A DNA stretch of 64,000 bases from Glaciihabitans arcticus (GTDB lineage Bacteria > Actinomycetota > Actinomycetes > Actinomycetales > Microbacteriaceae), in NCBI RefSeq assembly GCF_004310685.1, contig NZ_SISG01000001.1:1798001-1862000 (forward strand). Reading direction: 5' to 3'. Numbering within the stretch: position 1 is the stretch's first letter; every line of letters starts with the position of its first letter. Below are positions 59,070-64,000 of this stretch, one piece after another. The translations under genes were made by a program, and so were the position numbers. The notes below the pieces were generated by a model that saw only the letters and a program-made list of their open reading frames with translations, had not been told where the DNA came from and did no database searches.

Positions 59070-59987
59070 ATGGAAACTAAATGGCGCTGGATCTTCGTCG
59101 CAGCCATCGCCCCCATCGCCTGGGGCAGCACCTACTTCGTGACTCGCCAACTCCTGCCCGCCGATGTACCGCTGTGGGGCGCCGTGATCCGCGCGCTGCC
59201 GGCTGGTCTCATCCTGCTGCTGATCGCGCGCAAGCTGCCGCACGGCTCGTGGTGGTGGAAGTCGGTGGTGCTCGGCTTCCTCAACGTCGGCGCGTTCTTC
59301 ATCCTCGTCTACGTTGCCGCCCAGCTGCTGCCCTCGAGCATCGCCTCGACGCTCATGGCTCTGGCCGCTCTCGTGATGGCCCTGCTCGCCTGGCCGCTGC
59401 TCGGCGAGCGCCCGCGACTCGTGTCGATCGCAGGTGCCGTGATCGGCATCGCCGGCGTCTGCATCATGCTGCTGTCGGATGTCACTGCCCTAAGTCCCTG
59501 GGGCATCCTCGCGTCGCTCGCGGCCATGATCATGTCGTCGGTCGGGTTCATCCTCGCGAAGAAGTGGGGCGCCGGGGTGGATCCGCTGGCGCTCACGTCC
59601 TGGCAGCTCATAGCCGGTGCCGCGCTCGTGCTTCCCGTCGCCGCGCTCGTGGAGGGCGCACCGCCGGCACTCGAGCCGCCCGCCATTCTCGGCTTCCTCT
59701 ACGTGACCATCGTCGCGACGGCCGTCGCCAACGTGGCGTGGCTCGTCGCCCTGCGCAACCTGCCGGTGGCGAGCGTCGGCATCATCGGCCTGCTGAATCC
59801 GGTTACGGGGGTCGCGCTCGGCGTAATCCTCGCCTCGGAGGCTTTTGGCTGGCGGCAACTCATCGGTGTCGCGCTGGTGCTCGGCGGGGTGCTGCTCGCC
59901 CAGCGACAGCGCACCAAGCCGCCGCGGCTTAAGATGGAAGGCTATGTCCCAGCCCGAGATCCCGATCGAGATCACCTACCCGCCTGA
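59070..59987 (+). CDS. EamA-family transporter controlled by MarR
   Basis: 305 residues, ten membrane helices in two EamA repeats. Seen: VAAIAPIAWGSTYFVTRQLLP, GFLNVGAFFILVYVAAQLLPSSIASTLMAL and, in repeat two, ATAVANVAWLVALRNLPVASVGIIGLLNPVTGV. Probably exports a drug or metabolite that is also the MarR ligand. The last 44 nt overlap the start of the helicase gene in another frame; those C-terminal residues (about 290-305) are polar and dispensable-looking. Confidence 0.9.
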   Translation: METKWRWIFVAAIAPIAWGSTYFVTRQLLPADVPLWGAVIRALPAGLILLLIARKLPHGSWWWKSVVLGFLNVGAFFILVYVAAQLLPSSIASTLMALAALVMALLAWPLLGERPRLVSIAGAVIGIAGVCIMLLSDVTALSPWGILASLAAMIMSSVGFILAKKWGAGVDPLALTSWQLIAGAALVLPVAALVEGAPPALEPPAILGFLYVTIVATAVANVAWLVALRNLPVASVGIIGLLNPVTGVALGVILASEAFGWRQLIGVALVLGGVLLAQRQRTKPPRLKMEGYVPARDPDRDHLPA

Positions 59988-62900
59988 GCTGCCGGTCAGC
60001 CAGCGGCGCGTGGACATCCTGCGCGCCATCGCGGAGAACCAGGTCGTCATCGTCGCCGGCTCCACCGGCTCGGGCAAGACAACGCAGATCCCGAAGATGC
60101 TGCTCGAGTCGGGATTCACCAGCATCGGCCACACCCAGCCGCGACGCATCGCAGCGCGCACGGTTGCCGAGCGCATCGCCGAGGAGCTGGGCGAGCAGAT
60201 CGGCGGCCTCGTCGGCTACCAGGTGCGCTTCACCGACGCGGTCGGCAAGAACACCCGCATCAAGCTCATGACCGATGGAATTCTGCTCAACGAGATCCAC
60301 CGCGACCGCGAGCTGCGCAAATACGACGCGATCATCATCGACGAGGCGCACGAGCGCAGCCTCACCGTCGACTTCCTGATCGGCTACCTCAAGCAGCTGC
60401 TCCCCCGGCGGCCCGAGCTCAAGGTCATCATCACCTCGGCGACCATCGATCCAGGGTCGTTCAGCCGCCACTTCGACGACGCCCCGATCATCGAGGTCTC
60501 GGGCCGCACGTTCCCGGTGGAGATCCGGTACCGGCCGCTGGTCCCCGACGCGGTCGAGGCGGACGATGACACCGTCGACGCTCCCACCGCCGCCATCGAC
60601 CCGCTCGACGGCATCAACGCCGCCCTCGACGAGCTGGCGGCCGAGAGCAACGGCGACGTGCTGGTCTTCCTGAGCGGCGAGAACGATATTCGGGATGCCG
60701 AAGAGTCCATCAAGGGCAGGAACCTCCCGGGCACCGAGGTCCTCCCCCTGTACGGGCGGCTCAGCACCGCCGACCAGCACAAGGTCTTCCAGCCCTCCGC
60801 GAGCGCGGGCACCCGCCGCCGGATCGTGCTCGCCACCAACGTCGCCGAGACGAGCCTCACGGTTCCCGGCATCAAGTACGTGATCGACGTGGGCACGGCG
60901 CGCATCAGCCGGTACAGCGTGCGATCGAAGATCCAGCGGCTGCCGATCGAGGCGATCAGCCAGGCCAGCGCGAACCAGCGCTCCGGGCGTTCCGGTCGTA
61001 CGAGCGACGGCATTGCGATCCGCCTGTACAGCGAGCAGGACTTCGAGAAACGGCCCGAGTTCACCGAGCCCGAGATCCTGCGCACCAACCTGGCTGCGGT
61101 CATCCTGCAGATGATCTCGCTCGGGCTGGGCGACATCGCGCGCTTCCCCTTCCTGCAGCCGCCGGACTCCCGCGGCGTGAAGGACGGCCTCGACCTGCTG
61201 AAGGAGCTCGGCGCGGTGGAGCTAGGACAATCGCGCCAGCGATTGCGCGACCCCAGCGCCGAGGGAGCCAGCGACCGAGGGTCGGCGGTGGAGGGCGAGG
61301 CGAAGATCACCCGCATCGGCAAGCAGCTCACGCAGCTGCCGATCGACCCGCGGTTCGCCCGCATGATCCTCGAGTCGAAGCAGCACGGCACCACCCGCGA
61401 GGTGATGGCCATCGTGTCGGGGCTGAGCATCCAGGATCCACGAGAGCGCCCCCTCGAGAGCCGCCCGCAGGCCGACCAGCAGCACGCCCGCTTCACCGAC
61501 CAGACGAGCGACTTCCTTACCCTGCTGAACCTCTGGAACTACCTCGAGGAGAAGCAGCGGGAGCTCTCGGGCAACCAGTTCCGCAAGCTGATCAAGAGCG
61601 AGTACCTCAACTTCGTGCGGGTGCGCGAGTGGCAGGACGTCTACCGTCAGCTCTCCCGCATGGCCAAACCGCTCGGGTTGCACGTCGGAGAGCCGCACGT
61701 GAACCCCGACGGCATCCACCGCTCGATCCTCGCGGGGCTGCTCAGCCAACTGGGCATCAAGGATCTCCAGAAGAAGGACTACGTCGGCGCCCGCCAGGCC
61801 CGCTTTGTGATCTTCCCCGGCTCAGCGCTCGCCAAGAAGCAGCCGAACGCGATCATGAGCGCCGAACTCGTCGAGACCAGCCGCCTGTTCGCGCGCACGA
61901 ACGCATCGATCGACACGGCGTGGGCCGAGTCGATCGCCGGGGATCTCGTCAAACGCAGCTACAGCGAGCCCCGCTGGGAGAAGAAGCAGGGCGCGGTGGT
62001 CGCGAACGAGCGGGTGACGCTGTACGGCGTGCCGATCATCCCGAAGCGCACCGTGCAGTTCGCGCGCATCGATCTGCCGTACGCGCGCGACCTGTTCATT
62101 CGCAACGCGCTCGTCGACGGCGACTGGGACCTCTCCCGCACCGACCGCCGCCTGACCGCGTTCGATCGTGCCAACCGCGCGCTGCGCACCGAACTCGAGG
62201 AACTCGAGGAGCGCACCCGCCGTCGCACCATTCTCTTCGACGACGAGTCCATCTACCGCTTCTACGACGAGCGCATACCCCGGGATGTCGCGAGCCTCAC
62301 GGCGTTCACCACCTGGTGGCGCACGGCTCGCGCTGACGCGCCCGACTTCCTCACGATCACGCGCGACCTTCTCGTCGAAGAGGAGTCGGTGCCGGTCATC
62401 GACGAGCGCGAGTTCCCGAGCGAGTGGCGGCAGGGCGAGCAGCGCCTCGCCGTGACCTACCGCTTCGAACCGGGGGCAGAGGATGACGGAGTGACGGTGC
62501 TGATCCCCCTGCCACTACTGGCTTCCGTGCGCTCGACCGGCTTCGACTGGCTGGTCGCGGGGCTGCGGGAGGAACTCGTCGCCGCACTCATCAAGACGCT
62601 GCCCAAGCCGATTCGCCGGAACGTTGTGCCCGCGAACGACTGGGCACGCAAGTTCGTGGATGCGATCCCCGCCGACCCCGACGTGGACGAGATGTCGCTC
62701 GTCGAGTTTCTCGCCGGCCGTATCCGCTCCGAGACCTACACGCCCGTCGACCCGGAGGACTTCGACATCGACCGGCTGCCCGACCACCTGCGAGCGACCT
62801 TCGCGGTCGTCGACGAGCGTGGCGGGATCGTCGCCCGCAGCAAGGATCTCTCGTCGCTGCGCCTCAAGCTCTCCCGCCGCACGCGGGACTCGGTGGCGCG

Positions 62901-63795
62901 GGTTACTGCGGTGCCCGTGGCGGCTGCACCGCGCAATGCCCTCGAACGACAGGGACTCACCGGCTGGGACTTCGACGCCCTCCCGCGTAGCGTCGAGACC
63001 CGCCACAGCGGCGGTGTGGTGCGCGCCTTCCCCGCCCTCGTCGATGCGGGCAAGACCGTGGATATCCGCCTGCTTGCGACCGAAGCCGACCAGCGTCTCG
63101 CGCACCGTGCCGGTGTGCGCAGGATGCTCCTGCTCGCCATCCCCGCACCGACCGCCTACATCCAGCAGCACCTGACCTCCGCCGAGAAACTCGCCCTCGC
63201 AACGAGCCCGTACCGTTCGAATGCGGAACTCTTCGAGGACTGCATGGTGGCCTGCATCGACGCCGTTGTGGACAAGGCGACGATCTTCACCCGCGCCGAC
63301 TTCGAGAAGGCACGGGATACGGTGTCAGCCGGGCTCGTCGAGGCGATGTTCCAGGCGGTGAGCCAGGTCGGCACGATTCTCGCGAAGGCCCGCGAAGCCG
63401 ACAAGGCGATCAGCGGCGCGAGTTCCGTGCAGCTCATGGCGCCCCTCGCCGACGCCCGCGCCCAGTTGGCATCGCTCGTGCACCCCGGCTTCGTCGGCCG
63501 AACCGGCCTCGCGCAGTTGCGGCGCCTGCCGATCTACCTGAGCGCCATCACGCACCGCGTGGCGAAGCTGCAGGAGAACCCCGGACGCGACCGCGCCTGG
63601 CTCGCCGAGATCGAGGATGCCACGCAGCTCTACCTGACCGCCGGCGGTGACCTGCCCCTGCAGCCGAACGCCGCCGACTTCCTGCGGCAGGCGCGCTGGA
63701 TGCTCGAGGAGCTGCGCCTGAGCCTCTTCGCCCAGCACCTTCCGACGTCGGCACCGGTGTCGGTGCAGCGTATCCGCAAGGTGCTGCACGCTTAG
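59944..63795 (+). CDS. hrpA: ATP-dependent RNA helicase, HrpA type
   Basis: 1283 residues, DEAH-box. Seen: Walker A AGSTGSGKTTQIPK, HTQPRRIAARTVAERIAEEL, DEAH in IIIDEAHERSLTVDFL, SAT in ITSATIDPGSF, TNVAETSLTVPGIKYVIDVG, QASANQRSGRSGRTSDG, then the helicase-associated domain and the long DUF3418 C-terminal region typical of HrpA. Acts on mRNA or stalled ribosomes; in E. coli it helps process mRNAs and resolves ribosome collisions. ATG at 59944 with GGAAGG just upstream lies inside the transporter gene. Confidence 0.95.
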   Translation: MSQPEIPIEITYPPELPVSQRRVDILRAIAENQVVIVAGSTGSGKTTQIPKMLLESGFTSIGHTQPRRIAARTVAERIAEELGEQIGGLVGYQVRFTDAVGKNTRIKLMTDGILLNEIHRDRELRKYDAIIIDEAHERSLTVDFLIGYLKQLLPRRPELKVIITSATIDPGSFSRHFDDAPIIEVSGRTFPVEIRYRPLVPDAVEADDDTVDAPTAAIDPLDGINAALDELAAESNGDVLVFLSGENDIRDAEESIKGRNLPGTEVLPLYGRLSTADQHKVFQPSASAGTRRRIVLATNVAETSLTVPGIKYVIDVGTARISRYSVRSKIQRLPIEAISQASANQRSGRSGRTSDGIAIRLYSEQDFEKRPEFTEPEILRTNLAAVILQMISLGLGDIARFPFLQPPDSRGVKDGLDLLKELGAVELGQSRQRLRDPSAEGASDRGSAVEGEAKITRIGKQLTQLPIDPRFARMILESKQHGTTREVMAIVSGLSIQDPRERPLESRPQADQQHARFTDQTSDFLTLLNLWNYLEEKQRELSGNQFRKLIKSEYLNFVRVREWQDVYRQLSRMAKPLGLHVGEPHVNPDGIHRSILAGLLSQLGIKDLQKKDYVGARQARFVIFPGSALAKKQPNAIMSAELVETSRLFARTNASIDTAWAESIAGDLVKRSYSEPRWEKKQGAVVANERVTLYGVPIIPKRTVQFARIDLPYARDLFIRNALVDGDWDLSRTDRRLTAFDRANRALRTELEELEERTRRRTILFDDESIYRFYDERIPRDVASLTAFTTWWRTARADAPDFLTITRDLLVEEESVPVIDEREFPSEWRQGEQRLAVTYRFEPGAEDDGVTVLIPLPLLASVRSTGFDWLVAGLREELVAALIKTLPKPIRRNVVPANDWARKFVDAIPADPDVDEMSLVEFLAGRIRSETYTPVDPEDFDIDRLPDHLRATFAVVDERGGIVARSKDLSSLRLKLSRRTRDSVARVTAVPVAAAPRNALERQGLTGWDFDALPRSVETRHSGGVVRAFPALVDAGKTVDIRLLATEADQRLAHRAGVRRMLLLAIPAPTAYIQQHLTSAEKLALATSPYRSNAELFEDCMVACIDAVVDKATIFTRADFEKARDTVSAGLVEAMFQAVSQVGTILAKAREADKAISGASSVQLMAPLADARAQLASLVHPGFVGRTGLAQLRRLPIYLSAITHRVAKLQENPGRDRAWLAEIEDATQLYLTAGGDLPLQPNAADFLRQARWMLEELRLSLFAQHLPTSAPVSVQRIRKVLHA

Positions 63796-63796
63796 C

Positions 63797-64000
63797 TCAC
63801 GCCAACAACCGCACCGGCGCCCGCGGATCGCGCTCCGGCACAGCTTCGACAAGGCCGGCGAGGGTGCGCGCGATCTCCTCGCGCTCGGCCAGGTTGCTGC
63901 GGATCAGCGGCACCGCCTTCGCCACCGCCTTCTCGAGCCGCTCGCGAAGCCGCGGGCTGGAGATGAGGTAGTCGGTGAAGTCGGAGTCGTGCGCGTACAC
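63797..64000 (-). CDS. C-terminal part of an unrecognised protein (5' end outside the window)
   Basis: Only the last 67 residues or so are visible: YAHDSDFTDYLISSPRLRER, then a helical stretch RLEKAVAKAVPLIRSNLAER, ending VRLLA. It is charged and helical, with no motif I know. It converges on the helicase gene; the stops are 1 nt apart. The GTG at the very edge is probably not the true start. Confidence 0.5.
   Translation of the reverse strand: MYAHDSDFTDYLISSPRLRERLEKAVAKAVPLIRSNLAEREEIARTLAGLVEAVPERDPRAPVRLLA

Overview
The window looks like the chromosome of a high-GC actinobacterium, most likely Microbacteriaceae. The signs are many GTG starts, glmU-prs next to tRNA-Gln, a PMT-type mannosyltransferase divergent from rsmI, and a mycothiol-type arsenate reductase. 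At least two dozen genes have a TANNNT -10 hexamer only 6-7 nt before the start codon, which implies leaderless transcripts. Species cannot be named from sequence alone.

Layout. 1-2920: partial LtrA-like membrane protein, prs and glmU. 3036-12759: a 9.7 kb block of lower GC and foreign character between glmU and tRNA-Gln. It is bounded by perfect 17-bp inverted repeats and flanked by a 5-bp direct repeat (TGAGC), so it has the anatomy of a transposon, yet I see no transposase in it. It carries a 1567-aa secreted multidomain protein (FN3, thrombospondin type 3 repeats, VWA, pre-toxin and nuclease-like C-terminus) overlapping a probable immunity gene, an XRE-ImmA/IrrE operon, and small unknown or broken genes. 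12764-14443: tRNA-Gln(TTG), a MarR regulator, and a divergent arsR / arsC pair followed by a 13-codon Cys-rich micro-ORF with a strong Shine-Dalgarno.

14459-19826: an operon resembling olefin (ole) synthesis: OleA-like KAS III, GT2 glycosyltransferase, P450, OleC-like AMP ligase and OleD-like reductase, without OleB. 19849-31729: ABC-F ATPase, MOSC protein, MTA phosphorylase, then a coupled set of epimerase, GT2, DUF2064-type transferase and methyltransferase. These face a membrane/molybdopterin oxidoreductase pair. Two polytopic glycosyltransferases flank a lipoprotein whose Shine-Dalgarno lies inside a 14-bp leader hairpin.

31726-42055: a second molybdopterin oxidoreductase, the housekeeping string metG-tatD-rsmA-ispE, two small secreted proteins, rsmI, an EamA transporter and PMT mannosyltransferase. 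42052-52243: RibD-like reductase, metY with a CoA-binding protein, a two-component system facing two DUF3060 lipoproteins, rhodanese, DUF255 thioredoxin-like protein, MBL-fold protein and an aldo/keto reductase. 52244-56793: a methylcitrate-cycle operon (HTH, GntR, prpD, prpB, prpC, aldo/keto reductase). 57095-63795: a GlcD-type FAD oxidase, a MarR/EamA divergent pair with a palindromic operator, and an HrpA helicase. The window ends in the 3' part of an unrecognised gene.

The strongest candidates for something undescribed are the transposase-less toxin cassette, the ole-like cluster with a P450 and a GT2, the 13-aa Cys peptide behind arsC, the lipoprotein leader hairpin, and a 56-bp near-palindrome upstream of the prp operon.
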